A stretch of DNA of 64,000 nucleotides, from positions 162,337 through 226,336 of the forward strand of contig CAVWYT010000016.1 of the NCBI GenBank assembly GCA_963759295.1. Direction: 5' to 3'. The first letter of the stretch is position 1, and every line of letters starts with the position of its first letter. Position numbers and translations under genes: made by a program. Below the pieces are notes generated by a model. The model was not told the DNA's origin. It saw only the letters and a program-made list of their open reading frames with translations, and did not search any database. Positions 8,252 to 18,205 of the stretch are shown piece by piece. Source of the DNA: WHSW01 sp963759295 (GTDB lineage: Bacteria > Actinomycetota > Thermoleophilia > Solirubrobacterales > 70-9).

Positions 8252-9169
8252 GTGGACCGCCGCGCGTGGACATCGTTGCTCGTTCTCGCCGGGATCTGGG
8301 GCGCGAGCTACCTGCTGATCAAAATCGGCGTCCGCGATCTGTCTCCGTTCATGGTCGCCTGGATGCGGATCGCGCTCGCCGCCGCCGTGCTCGTCCCGCT
8401 CGCGGCCCGACGCGGCGTGCTGCGGGCGGCGCGCGCCGCCGGAGCCGGCTGGCTCGCGCTCCTGGCCGCAACCCAGGTGGCGGGCCCGTTCGTGCTCATC
8501 TCGGCGGCCGAGCAGCACATCTCCTCCGGGCTCGCCGGGGTGCTGGTCGCCTCGGCTCCCTTGTTCACGGCGTTGATCGCGATCCGCGTCGACCACGAGG
8601 AGCGCTCGCAAGGATCGCGGCTCGTCGGGATCGTGCTCGGGATCGCCGGGGTCGCCGTGCTGCTCGGGGTCGACCTGAGCGGCGACGGCGAGCAACTGCT
8701 CGGCGGGTTCGCGGTGCTCGGCGCCGGCCTCGGCTACGCGGTCGGGGGATTTCTCGCCAAGCGCCGTCTCGGCTCGGCGGCACCGCTGGGGATGGCGGCC
8801 TGGGTGACCGTCGCCGCGACGGTGATCACGTTCCCGGGCGCGGTCGCCTCGGTGCCCTCCGACGCACCCGGCGTCGGCCCGCTGGCCGCGGTCGCGGCGC
8901 TCGGCGTCCTCGGCACCGGGATCGCGTTCGCGATCTTCTACGACCTGATCGGCAGCGTCGGTCCGGCGCGGACCCTGATCGTCACCTACCTCGCGCCCGG
9001 GTTCGCGATCTTCTACGGCGCGATCTTCCTCGATGAGGCGATCACCGCGTCGACCCTGGCCGGACTGACGCTGATCCTCGGCGGCTCGTATCTCGCCGCC
9101 GGCCGGGTCTCGGCGGCGCAGGAGCCCGGCGCGGCAGGAGAAGCCGCGGTCGCGGCGAAGGCGACCTGA
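8252..9169 (+). CDS. EamA/DMT-family transporter
   Basis: 305-residue membrane protein with ten predicted helices formed by two EamA repeats (about 5-140 and 150-290). The repeat signatures IWGASYLLIKIGVRDLSPFMVAWMR and YLAPGFAIFYGAIFLDEAIT are clear. DMT exporters move amino acids, purines or other metabolites outward; the substrate is not predictable. Start is GTG at 8252. The TGA at 9167-9169 lies in the same frame as the CHRD remnant that follows at once. Confidence 0.85.
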   Translation: MDRRAWTSLLVLAGIWGASYLLIKIGVRDLSPFMVAWMRIALAAAVLVPLAARRGVLRAARAAGAGWLALLAATQVAGPFVLISAAEQHISSGLAGVLVASAPLFTALIAIRVDHEERSQGSRLVGIVLGIAGVAVLLGVDLSGDGEQLLGGFAVLGAGLGYAVGGFLAKRRLGSAAPLGMAAWVTVAATVITFPGAVASVPSDAPGVGPLAAVAALGVLGTGIAFAIFYDLIGSVGPARTLIVTYLAPGFAIFYGAIFLDEAITASTLAGLTLILGGSYLAAGRVSAAQEPGAAGEAAVAAKAT

Positions 9170-9516
9170 GCTCTCGTTCACGAACTCGATTGGAACCCGA
9201 ACGGGGGCGACCCGGACGGCAGCGGCAACGTCACCTTGCGCGTCAACCGCGCGAAGGCGCGCGTCTGTTACGTGCTCACCTACCGGAAGCCTCGGGCCAC
9301 GTCACCGGCGCGCACATCCACAAGGGCGCGGAGGGTGAGATCGCGCGTCCGATCATCACCCTGTTCGAGGGCGACCACGCGAGCCCCGTGCAGGGCTGCG
9401 TCCACGACCTCAAGAAGCGCCTGCTCAAGCGCCTGAAGCGAAAGCCAGAGGCCCATTACGTCGACATCGACACGTCCAAGTACGAGGACGGCGCCGTTCG
9501 CGGGCAGCTCGAGCGC
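9170..9516 (+). pseudogene. CHRD-domain remnant, truncated and frameshifted
   Basis: Directly after the EamA stop and in the same frame the sequence reads ELDWNPNGGDPDGSGNVTL...VCYVLTY, the start of a CHRD domain. A frameshift near 9285 moves it to ASGHVTGAHIHKGAEGEI...YVDIDTSKYEDGAVRGQL, the rest of the same domain. CHRD domains occur in secreted bacterial proteins and chordin. No start codon or signal peptide precedes it, so the 5' end is missing as well as the frame being broken. Either a real pseudogene or a misassembled junction next to the EamA gene. Confidence 0.6.
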
Positions 9517-9608
9517 TCGAGCGCGCCCGGGCCCGGCGGTGGCGCCTCGAATCGGGGGCGCCACCGCCGTCCCGTCCTCGAACGGTCGGCTCCGCCTCGC
9601 TCCGCGCT

Positions 9609-10971
9609 TCACCGCCGCGCCGGCGGGCGCGGCTGGTCATCCACTGCGGCCAGGCGCCGCAGGTACGGCGCCGGCCGGTAACGCTCCTCCCCGAGCTCCT
9701 CGCTGAGCGAGGCGAGCATGGCGACGACGCGCGCCGGCCCGATCTTCCGCCAGCCACTCGAACGGCCCCGCGGGATGGTTGAAGCCGAGTCGCAGCGCGG
9801 TGTCGATGTCGCCGGGGGTACCGACGCCCTCCCCGACCGCGAAGCAGGCCTCGTTTACGAGCTGGCAGACGATCCGGCCGAGGACCAAACCCGGGGCGTC
9901 GCCCGGCGTGCATTCGACGTGCTTGCCGAGGGCCGCGAAGTAGCGCCCGGCGGCGCTCAGCGCCTCGGGGTCCGAGCCGGGAAGCGCCGCGATCTCGACC
10001 ACCGTCGCGCGCTCGAGGTCCGGAAGCGCGACCCAGCGGACGGCGCGCTCGAGCTCCGGGTCGCGCTCGAGATGGTCGGGACCCGAGAGGTGGCTCGGGT
10101 CCTCGGGGCGATGGGGTCCGTCGTCGTAGCGATACCAGCCGCGACCGGTCTTGCGACCGAGACGACCGGCTGCGACCATCCGCTCCTGAAGCGGGTGCGG
10201 CCGCCAGCGCGGCTCGCCAAAGCTCTGCTCGTAGAACGACCTCGCGACGCTGAGGTTGACGTCGATCCCGATCAGGTCCATGAGCTCGAACGGCCCCATC
10301 CGGTAGCCGCCGCCGATCCGCACGATGCGGTCGATCTGGTCGGGCTCGGCGACCCGCTCGCCATAGAGCCGTAGCGCCTCGAGGCTGAACGGGCGCGCGG
10401 CCCGGTTGGCGAGAAAGCCGATCCCGTCCGCGGCGCGCACGGGCGTGCGTCCCATCCGCTCGGCGACCTCGGTCGCCGCCGCCAGCGCCGCCTCGCCGCT
10501 GGCGTCGCCCGCGACGACCTCGACCAGGCGCATCAGCGCGGGCGGGTTGAAGAAGTGCATGCCGCAGATCCGTTCCGGGCGCTCGGCGGCCGCGGCGATC
10601 GCGGTCACCGAGAGCGACGAGGTGTTGGTGGCCAGCACGGCATCCGCGGCGCACGAGTCCTCGAGGCGCGCGAACAGCTCGCGCTTCAGCTCGAGCCGCT
10701 CCGGCGCCGCCTCGATCACCAGGTCGCAGCCGCCCAGGTTCTCGAGCTCGGCCGCCGGCCGGACCCGCGCCGCCGCGGCCTCGGCTTCGGCCTCGGTCCA
10801 GCGGCCCCGGTGCATGCCTCGCTCGAGGTCGGCGCGCAGCCGCTCGACGCCGCGCTCCAGCGCCCCCGGGTCGGGATCGTGGAGAAGGGTCTCATAGCCT
10901 CCGAGGCAGGCGAGCTGGGCGATCCCGGCGCCCATCGTCCCCGCGCCGGCCACTCCTATGCGCTCGATCAC
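9609..10971 (-). CDS. 3-hydroxyacyl-CoA dehydrogenase (frameshifted)
   Basis: NAD-dependent oxidation of L-3-hydroxyacyl-CoA in beta-oxidation or hydroxybutyryl-CoA metabolism. Rossmann motif GAGTMGAGIAQ near the N-terminus, catalytic dyad region MHFFNPPALM, and NRAARPFSLEAL. A second half-domain ends with CFAVGEGVGTPGDIDTALRLGFNHPAGPFEWLAE, so the protein has the two C-terminal repeats of longer FadB-type enzymes. An extra base near 9745 breaks the frame after WLAE; reading across gives ...IGPARVVAMLASLSEELGEERYRPAPYLRRL with stop at 9609-9611. The GTG at 10971 overlaps the cupin stop by 4 nt (GTGA). Probably a sequencing indel. Confidence 0.85.
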
Positions 10972-11471
10972 GGGCGGTTCGCGGGGTCGGGCGGGGGTGG
11001 CTCGTCGTCCCAGAGCTCGACCGCGTCGCGGCGGAAGTAGACGTCGTGGAAGCCCTCGCCCGGAGCACCCGGCGGCCGGCCGAAGGCGCTGATCTTGCCC
11101 GACTCCGGGCGGACGACGACCTCGGGCGCGTTCATCTCGCTGACGATCAGGATCCGCACGGGCGCCTCGCCACGGTTGACGACCTGGTGCGCGCCGGCCT
11201 CGCCGGTTCCAAACGACACCACCTCGCCCTCGGCGAGCGGGCGCTCGCCCTCGAGCGGTCCGCAGGGCGGGCTCGCCGGCGAGCACGATCAGCAGCTCCT
11301 CGTTGCCGAGGTGGTAGTGGAGCGGGAACGCGGCGCAGCCCGGCTCGAGCTCGAACAGGCTCGCGCCGAGGTGCTCGGCCCCCGCCTGGCGACCGAGCCG
11401 GGCGCGGCGACCGCGGAACCCCTCGCGTTCGCTGGCGTCTCGAACTCGGGCTCGAACAGGTTCGCGCTCAT
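10968..11471 (-). CDS. Cupin-domain protein, copy 2 of a tandem pair (two frameshifts)
   Basis: Reading through frameshifts near 11420 and 11245 gives a single-domain cupin of about 167 residues. It begins MSANLFEPEFETPANARG, has the metal-binding first motif in FPLHYHLGNEELLIVLAG, and the second in VVSFGTGEAGAHQVVNRG. The end is acidic and proline-rich (DDEPPPPDPANRP). It is clearly paralogous to the gene just upstream, including the phrase LIVSEMN/HxPEVVVxPxSxK. ATGA overlap on one side and GTGA on the other place it firmly in the acyl-CoA operon. Function unknown; small cupins here could be isomerases or sensors. Confidence 0.7.
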
Positions 11472-11937
11472 TCGCCTTGCTCGCCGTCCCAGTAGTCGAC
11501 CGCGTCGTCGGCGACGAAGTTGAGCCGGATGTCGTCGTTCGGCGATCGAGCTCCGACCTTGTTGGAGTCCGGATAGACGACGACCTCCGGCATGTGCATC
11601 TCGCTGACGATCAGGAAACGGACCGTCTCGTCGCTGCGGTTGGCGACCTGGTGGACCCCGCGCCGGCCACGCGGAAAGGCGACTACATCGCCTTCGCTGA
11701 GCTCGCGCCATCCGTCCGCGGCTCGCAGGCTCGGGGTGCCGCGGAGCACGATCAGCAGCTCCTCGTTGCCCGCGTGCCAGTGGTAGGGGCATTCGCCTGG
11801 CCGGGATCGAGCTCGTAGAGGCTCGCCCCGAGGCGCTCGGCGCCGGCCTGCCGCCCGATCCAGGCGTCGCGGTAGGTGTAGCCCGCGCGGTCGCGAGCAT
11901 CGTCGAACTCGGGCGCGAATACGTTCGGCCGGCTCAT
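11468..11937 (-). CDS. Cupin-domain protein, copy 1 of a tandem pair (frameshifted)
   Basis: About 156 residues when a frameshift near 11800 is bridged: MSRPNVFAPEFDDARDRAGY...GASLYELDPG, then CPYHWHAGNEELLIVLRG (cupin motif 1) and VVAFPRGRRGVHQVANRS (motif 2). The C-terminal part NDDIRLNFVADDAVDYWDGE matches the paralog's ending. Motif 1 keeps His-x-His and Glu, so metal binding is plausible. It overlaps enoyl-CoA hydratase (ATGA) and the second cupin (ATGA). Confidence 0.7.
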
Positions 11938-12704
11938 CGACCGCGATAATCCGGCCGCCGCTTCTCGAGGAACGCCTGCATGCCCTCGACCCGGTCCTCG
12001 GTCGCCATCGCGAGCTCATAGAGGCGGCGTTCCTGCTCGAGGCCGGCGGCGAGCGCCGTCTCCTCGGCGACGAGCACCGCCTGCTTGGCGAGCCTCGCCG
12101 CCAACGGCGGGCGCGAGGCGATCCGCCGGGCGAGCTCGAGCGCGGTCTCGAGCCAGTCACGCTTGCCGGCGACGAGGTTGACGATCCCCATCCGGTGCGC
12201 CTCGCCGGCATCGAAGCGACGCCCCGTGAGCACCAGCTCCATCGCCCGCTGCTTGCCGATCGTCCGCGCGAGACGCTGCGTGCCGCCCCCGCCCGGGATG
12301 ATCCCGAGCGTGATCTCCGGTTGCCCGAACTCCGCCGTCTCCGAGGCGACGATCATGTCGCAGATCAGCGCCAGCTCGCAGCCGCCGCCCAGGGCCCAGC
12401 CGGAGACCGCGGCGAGAAGCGGTGTCCTGCACTCGGCGATCCGACGCCAGAACCCGGCGGCGGGGTGGAACATCGCCTCGTGGAACTCGCGCTCGGCGAG
12501 CGCGCCGATGTCGGCGCCGGCCGCGAACGCCTCATCGGAGCCCGCGATCACGATGCAGCGGATCTCCGGATCGGCGTCGAAGCGCTCGATCGCGGTCGCG
12601 AGCGCGTCCATCAGGTCCGGGGAGAGGGCGTTGCGCGCCTCGGGTCGATTGAGGCGGCAGAGGGCGACGCGATCGTCGCTGGTGGCCTCGACCAGCGCCG
12701 ACAT
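11934..12704 (-). CDS. Enoyl-CoA hydratase/isomerase family protein
   Basis: 256-residue crotonase-fold enzyme hydrating trans-2-enoyl-CoA. Oxyanion-hole segments AAGADIGAL and GWALGGGCELALICD, catalytic glutamate region PEITLGIIPGGGGTQRL with both expected Glu positions, and ending MQAFLEKRRPDYRGR. The ATG at 12704 is preceded by an in-frame GTG at 12707; either could start it. It lies between acyl-CoA dehydrogenase and the cupins, in the order of a beta-oxidation spiral. Confidence 0.92.
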   Translation of the reverse strand: MSALVEATSDDRVALCRLNRPEARNALSPDLMDALATAIERFDADPEIRCIVIAGSDEAFAAGADIGALAEREFHEAMFHPAAGFWRRIAECRTPLLAAVSGWALGGGCELALICDMIVASETAEFGQPEITLGIIPGGGGTQRLARTIGKQRAMELVLTGRRFDAGEAHRMGIVNLVAGKRDWLETALELARRIASRPPLAARLAKQAVLVAEETALAAGLEQERRLYELAMATEDRVEGMQAFLEKRRPDYRGR

Positions 12705-12726
12705 CACCGTCCGGCGGGCCGCTTGC

Positions 12727-13888
12727 TCATGACGCCGGCACCATCGCGTTGATCCCGGTCGCGGCGCGCCCGATGATCAGCTTCTGGATCTGCGAGGTGC
12801 CCTCGTACAGGGTGGTGACCCGTGCGTCGCGCAGGTATCGCTCGACGGGGTAGTCGTCGACGTAGCCCGAGCCCCCGTGAACCTGGATCGCGAGGTTCGC
12901 GCACTCGACCGCCGACTCGGTCGCGTAGAGCTTCGCGACCGACGTCTCGACGGTCGAGGGCCTGCGGGCGTCCTTGAGCGCTCCGGCGCGGCGGACGAGC
13001 ATCCGCGCCGCGTCACGGCGGACGATCATGTCGGCGATCATCTCCTGGACGAGCTGGAAGCGGGCCAGCGGGACGCCGAACTGTTGGCGTTCCTTGGCGT
13101 AGGAAACCGACGCCTGCACGCACCCCTCGCAGATCCCAACGCAGCCGGAGGCGACCGAGTAGCGTCCGGAGTCGAGCGCCGACATCGCGACCTTGAACCC
13201 GTCGCCGACCTCACCCATCAACGCGTCGTCGCCGACCTCGACCGCGTCGAGGGAGATCTCGGCGGTGTCGGAGGCCCGCAGCCCGAGCTTGCCGTGGATC
13301 TCCCGGGTGTCGAAGCCGGGACTCTCGGTCGGGACCAAGAAGCAGGCGAGGCCGCGGTGCTTCTGCGGCGGGTCGGTCTGGGCGAAGATCAGCGCAACCT
13401 CGGCGACGTTGCCGAGCGAGATCCACATCTTCTGACCCGAGATTCGCCAGCCGCCCTCGATCTTCTCGGCGCGAGTGCGCAGGTTGGCGGCGTCCGAACC
13501 GGTGTCGGGCTCGGTGAGCCCGAAGCATCCGAACGCCTCGCCGGCGCAGAGCCGCGGAAGCCAGCGCCGCTTCTGCGCCTCCGAGCCCCAGCGCTCGATC
13601 GAGCCGCAGACGAGCGAGGTCTGCACCGAGACCACCGTGCGCATCGCGGAGTCGCCGCGGCCGACCTCCTCGACGATCAGGCCGTAGCCGAGGTAGTCGA
13701 GCGCCGCGGCCGCCGTACTGCTCGGCGACCGGCGCCCCGAGGTAGCCCATGTCTCCAAGCCTGCGCGCGAGCTGCGCGTCGAACCTCTCTGCCCGGTCGG
13801 AGTCCCGCGCGCGCGGGATGACCTCGTTGTCGACGAACTCTCGCGCCGTCTCGACGATCAGCCGCTGCTCGTCGGTGAGGTCGACCAT
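12727..13888 (-). CDS. Acyl-CoA dehydrogenase (frameshifted)
   Basis: FAD flavoenzyme of the short/medium-chain acyl-CoA dehydrogenase family, about 387 residues. N-terminal helical domain LTDEQRLIVETAREFVDNEVIPRA; FAD/substrate segments CFGLTEPDTGSDAANLRTRA and WRISGQKMWISLGNVAEV. The C-terminal domain has the YAKERQQFGVPLARFQLVQEMIADM block and the ending VHGGSGYVDDYPVERYLRDARVTTLYEGTSQIQ, where the Glu in YEGT is the usual catalytic base. One frameshift near 13715 (between AEQYGG and AALDYLGYGLI) splits the frame. Confidence 0.9.
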
Positions 13889-13890
13889 GC

Positions 13891-14688
13891 TCAGCGCACC
13901 TGCGCCGGCAGCTCCGCGGTCAGTCTGCGGTCGAAGCCCTGCTGCGCCTCCAGCGTCCGTCGACCCGGCGCCGGGAGCTCGCGGCCGTCGATCGCCGAAA
14001 CCGGCTGGACCTCGCGCGTGGTCGAGGCGAGGAACGCCTCGTGGGCGCCGAGCAGGTCGGCGAGCTCGAACTCTCCCTCCTCGACGTGCAGCTCGGAGAT
14101 CACCTTCGAGCGGGTGATCGATTCGAGGATCCCCGTGGAGAGCGCAGGGGTGCGCAGCGGCCCCTCCGCGGAGACCCAGAACACGGCCGAGGTCGGCGCC
14201 TCGAGCACGACGCCGTCCGGGCGCACGAGGATCGCCTCGTCGGCGCCCCGGGCGACCGCGAGCCGCGTCGCCTGCATGTTCGCGGCGTAGGACAGCGACT
14301 TGACGCCGGTCAGGATGACGCTCGGCGCGTAGGCGACGGTCGCCAGTCGAACCGCGACGCCGCGCGGCGGCAGCTTCTCGGTGAGCAGGATCCGGCGACC
14401 GCCGCGGGTGAGCACGATCCGGAGCTGGCCGTCGTCGTCGCCGTGGCGCTCGAGCAGCGCGGCGATCTCGGGCTCGAGCGACGCTCGCTCGACCGGCAGC
14501 TCGATCGCCGCCGCGGAGCGCTCGAGGCGATCGAGATGCTCGGCGAGCGCGAACGGGTGTCCGCCGTAGAGGCGGACGACCTCGAAGACGCCGTCGCCGC
14601 GGTAGAGGCCGTCGTCCGGGAGCGCGACCACGGACTTCGCGGTGGGGGCGATCGTGCCGTCGACGGAGGCCAGCTCGAGCATCGCCAC
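13891..14688 (-). CDS. Class IV aminotransferase (aminodeoxychorismate lyase/D-amino acid or branched-chain type)
   Basis: 265-residue fold-type IV PLP enzyme. The PLP lysine is in VKSLSYAANM, preceded by GDGVFEVVRLYGG and followed by EAPTSAVFWV and the TRSKVISEL/AFLASTTREVQPV segments. The length and DGLYRGDGVFE start fit 4-amino-4-deoxychorismate lyase (PabC-like) at least as well as a D-amino acid or branched-chain aminotransferase; sequence alone does not decide. It lies 2 nt upstream of the acyl-CoA dehydrogenase, so it is cotranscribed with a fatty-acid operon, an unexpected neighbour for folate synthesis. Start is GTG at 14688 or the ATG two codons on. Confidence 0.75.
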   Translation of the reverse strand: MAMLELASVDGTIAPTAKSVVALPDDGLYRGDGVFEVVRLYGGHPFALAEHLDRLERSAAAIELPVERASLEPEIAALLERHGDDDGQLRIVLTRGGRRILLTEKLPPRGVAVRLATVAYAPSVILTGVKSLSYAANMQATRLAVARGADEAILVRPDGVVLEAPTSAVFWVSAEGPLRTPALSTGILESITRSKVISELHVEEGEFELADLLGAHEAFLASTTREVQPVSAIDGRELPAPGRRTLEAQQGFDRRLTAELPAQVR

Positions 14689-14778
14689 GAGGCTATCCGA
14701 GCGCCGCGACTCGCGGCCCGTCGGCGCTCTGGGGAGCGCCGACGCGTTCGACCCGCTGCTCGCCGCGCGACCCGGAAG

Positions 14779-15987
<1,209 letters not shown>

Positions 15988-16051
15988 CGGCGCGGCATCT
16001 TAGGGAGGCGCAGCCGGTGGCCGAGCGCCAGCAACGGCGTATCGTGGTCGC

Positions 16052-16375
16052 GTGGACTTCGTCCTGCTCACGCTGGCAATGGTCGGGTTCATCGTCCTCT
16101 GCCTCGTCCTGCTCGCTCGCGCCTATCCGGGCAGCGGCGCCGACCTGGTCGACTGGAGGCCGACGCGCTCGCACGAGGTGGAGGCCCAGCTCGAGGTCGA
16201 CGACGTGCAGCAGATGCTCGACGCCCAGAACGAGTACCGGCGCCGGCGTGGCGCATCCGAGCTCACCGAGGCGGACGCGCGGGCGATGGCGCGCGAGGAC
16301 GAGGCGGTGCGCGAGCGCGCCCGCGGCGGTGCCGAGCGGCGGCTCAACGGACTCGAGGACGAGCTCGGTGCCTAG
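16052..16375 (+). CDS. Small single-pass membrane protein, function unknown
   Basis: 107 residues from a GTG at 16052. One N-terminal membrane helix (FVLLTLAMVGFIVLCLVLLARAY), then an acidic, Arg/Glu-rich cytoplasmic tail likely to form a coiled coil (VDDVQQMLDAQNEYRRRRG). No domain recognised. It is divergent from the thiolase and followed 3 nt later by the Rossmann-fold gene, so those two are probably cotranscribed. Confidence 0.6.
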   Translation: MDFVLLTLAMVGFIVLCLVLLARAYPGSGADLVDWRPTRSHEVEAQLEVDDVQQMLDAQNEYRRRRGASELTEADARAMAREDEAVRERARGGAERRLNGLEDELGA

Positions 16376-16378
16376 CGC

Positions 16379-16870
16379 GTGGCGCGGGCGCTGATCGTCG
16401 GATGCGGCTGTCGAGGTCGCGAGCTCGGCGCCCTGCTCCGCGAACGAGGCTGGCAGGTGCGCGGCACGACCCGTGACCCGGCGCGAGCCGCGGCGATCGA
16501 GGCCGCCGGGATCGAGGCGGCGATCGCCGATCCGGATCGGGTGATCACGATCGTCGAGCAGGTCGAGGGTGTGGCGCTGATCTTCTGGCTGCTCGGCACG
16601 GCGCGCGGGGATCGGGAGGTCCTGGACGCGATCCACGGCCCGCGCCTCGCCCGCCTGCTCGAGGAGATCGTCGACACCCCGGTGCGCGGCATCGTCTACG
16701 AGGCCGCGGGCTCGGTGCCGCCGCGGTTCCTCGAGCGGGGGAGGCGCGCGGTCGCCGAGGCGGCGGAGACGTGGCGGGTTCGCGAGGCGATCGTCGCCGC
16801 GGACCCGAGCGACCGCACCGTCTGGTCGCAGGCGATGCTCTCGGCGGCGGAGCGGGTGCTCGCCGCCTGA
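16379..16870 (+). CDS. Short NAD(P)-binding Rossmann-fold protein
   Basis: 163 residues. The N-terminus RALIVGCGCRGRELGALLRERGWQVRGTTRD is a nucleotide-binding beta-alpha-beta unit, and the layout resembles short epimerase/YbjT-like proteins found in actinobacteria. The catalytic Tyr-x3-Lys of SDR enzymes is not visible, and the protein is about half the length of a true epimerase, so it may bind cofactor without classical SDR chemistry. GTG start immediately follows the previous stop. Confidence 0.6.
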   Translation: MARALIVGCGCRGRELGALLRERGWQVRGTTRDPARAAAIEAAGIEAAIADPDRVITIVEQVEGVALIFWLLGTARGDREVLDAIHGPRLARLLEEIVDTPVRGIVYEAAGSVPPRFLERGRRAVAEAAETWRVREAIVAADPSDRTVWSQAMLSAAERVLAA

Positions 16871-16877
16871 GCGATCG

Positions 16878-17216
16878 TCACTGGAGCGGCTTCGGGGGCT
16901 TTTGGGGCGCGCCGTCCTGCGCCCACGGCGCCTGGTTCTCGACCTTGGTGGGCGCCTTGTCGAGCTCGTCGGCAAGCAGCTTGAGCCCGAACGCCGCGCC
17001 GAGCACGACCGCGACGACGATCCCCCAGAGCGTCGCCTGGCGGGCGAGGCTCGGGCTGTAGCGCCCACCGACCACGCCGCGACGCTTGTCGAGCCCCATG
17101 GCGTCCGTCGACGACTGGTTCCCGCGCGCCAGCCGCTCCTCGGGCGGCTCCCTGTCGATCACGGTGTTCGGCCCGACCGAAGGCGCGGCGGTGCCGCTGA
17201 TGTCCTCCTCACCCAT
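16878..17216 (-). CDS. Single-pass membrane protein, function unknown
   Basis: 112 residues: a polar N-terminus of about 58 residues, one membrane helix (TLWGIVVAVVLGAAFGLKLLADEL), then a short proline-rich outside tail (DGAPQKPPKPLQ). No known domain. It converges with the preceding gene and is divergent from the sulfurtransferase, sharing the 17217-17341 intergenic space with it. Confidence 0.55.
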   Translation of the reverse strand: MGEEDISGTAAPSVGPNTVIDREPPEERLARGNQSSTDAMGLDKRRGVVGGRYSPSLARQATLWGIVVAVVLGAAFGLKLLADELDKAPTKVENQAPWAQDGAPQKPPKPLQ

Positions 17217-17297
17217 CCCGCTCGCACCTTAACCGGAAGCCGGAGCCGTTTCCACCGGCAACCGTCGGCCGCCCACCCGAGCGGGCCCAAAGCGAAA

Positions 17298-17333
17298 CAA
17301 GTAAACTCCGATCAAGATTTGCTAGTTAAGGAG
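17298..17333 (+). promoter_or_regulatory. AT-rich promoter/leader and strong ribosome site of the sulfurtransferase gene
   Basis: An AT-rich patch in GC-rich surroundings reads AAGTAAACTCCGATCAAG and then TTTGCTAGTTAAGGAGG. The AAGGAGG at 17327-17333 is a near-perfect ribosome site 8 nt before the GTG start. The block AAGTAAA-n4-GAT-(C)AAG also occurs at 7111-7127 ahead of trxB, suggesting a shared promoter type or regulator. Confidence 0.4.
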
Positions 17334-17341
17334 GAAGCGCA

Positions 17342-18187
17342 GTGTCCGAGTACGCGAACGACGTTCTCGTCTCGACCGATTGGGTCGCCGAGCACCTCGA
17401 CGACGACTCGATTCGGATCGTCGAGGTCGATGAGAACCCGGCGCTCTACGCGGAGTCGCACATCCCGGGGGCGATCGGCTTCGACTGGCGAGAGGATCTG
17501 CAGGACCAGGTGAAACGCGACTTCCTCGGCCCGGAGGCTTTCGGCGAGCTGATGGGCAGCCGCGGGATCTCCAACGATCACACCGTCGTGCTCTACGGCG
17601 ATCGCAACAACTGGTTCGCCGCCTACACCTTCTGGTACTTCCGCTACTACGGACACGACAACGTGAAGCTGATCAACGGCCCGCGCGACAAGTGGGTCGC
17701 CGAGGGACGCGAGACCTCGACCGAGGTGCCTAGCCATCCGGCCGCGACCTTCGACGCGAGCGAGGCCGATCCCGCGATCCGTGCGAAGCGCGACGAGGTG
17801 CTCGCCGCACTCGACTCCGACACCAGTCTCGTCGACGTCCGCAGCCCGCAGGAGTACTCGGGTGAATTGATCGCGATGGCCGGATACGAGCAGGAGGGTG
17901 CGCAGCGCGCCGGCCACATCCCGGGCGCCGCGTCGGTGCCGTGGGCGAAGGCCGTCAACGAGGATGGGACCTTCCGCCCCGCCGACGAGCTACGCGAGAT
18001 CTACTCGGAGGCCGGGGTGGTCGAGGGCGGCAAGCCGATCATCGCCTACTGCCGGATCGGCGAGCGCTCCGCCCACACCTGGTTCGTCCTCCACGAGCTG
18101 CTCGGCGAGGGCAGCGTCAAGAACTACGACGGCTCGTGGACGGAGTGGGGGAACCTCGTCGACGTCCCGATCGAGAAGGACGTCTAG
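17342..18187 (+). CDS. Thiosulfate sulfurtransferase (tandem rhodanese)
   Basis: 281 residues with two rhodanese domains, as in CysA/SseA of actinobacteria. The N-terminal inactive domain has AESHIPGAIGFDWREDLQD; the C-terminal catalytic domain has LVDVRSPQEYSGE, HIPGAASVPW and the active-site loop YCRIGERSAHTW, where Cys takes up sulfane sulfur. It transfers sulfur from thiosulfate to cyanide or thiol acceptors. GTG start is backed by AAGGAGG. Product is cytoplasmic (no signal peptide). Confidence 0.93.
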   Translation: MSEYANDVLVSTDWVAEHLDDDSIRIVEVDENPALYAESHIPGAIGFDWREDLQDQVKRDFLGPEAFGELMGSRGISNDHTVVLYGDRNNWFAAYTFWYFRYYGHDNVKLINGPRDKWVAEGRETSTEVPSHPAATFDASEADPAIRAKRDEVLAALDSDTSLVDVRSPQEYSGELIAMAGYEQEGAQRAGHIPGAASVPWAKAVNEDGTFRPADELREIYSEAGVVEGGKPIIAYCRIGERSAHTWFVLHELLGEGSVKNYDGSWTEWGNLVDVPIEKDV

Positions 18188-18205
18188 GCGCCCGCAGTCG
18201 CCGGC

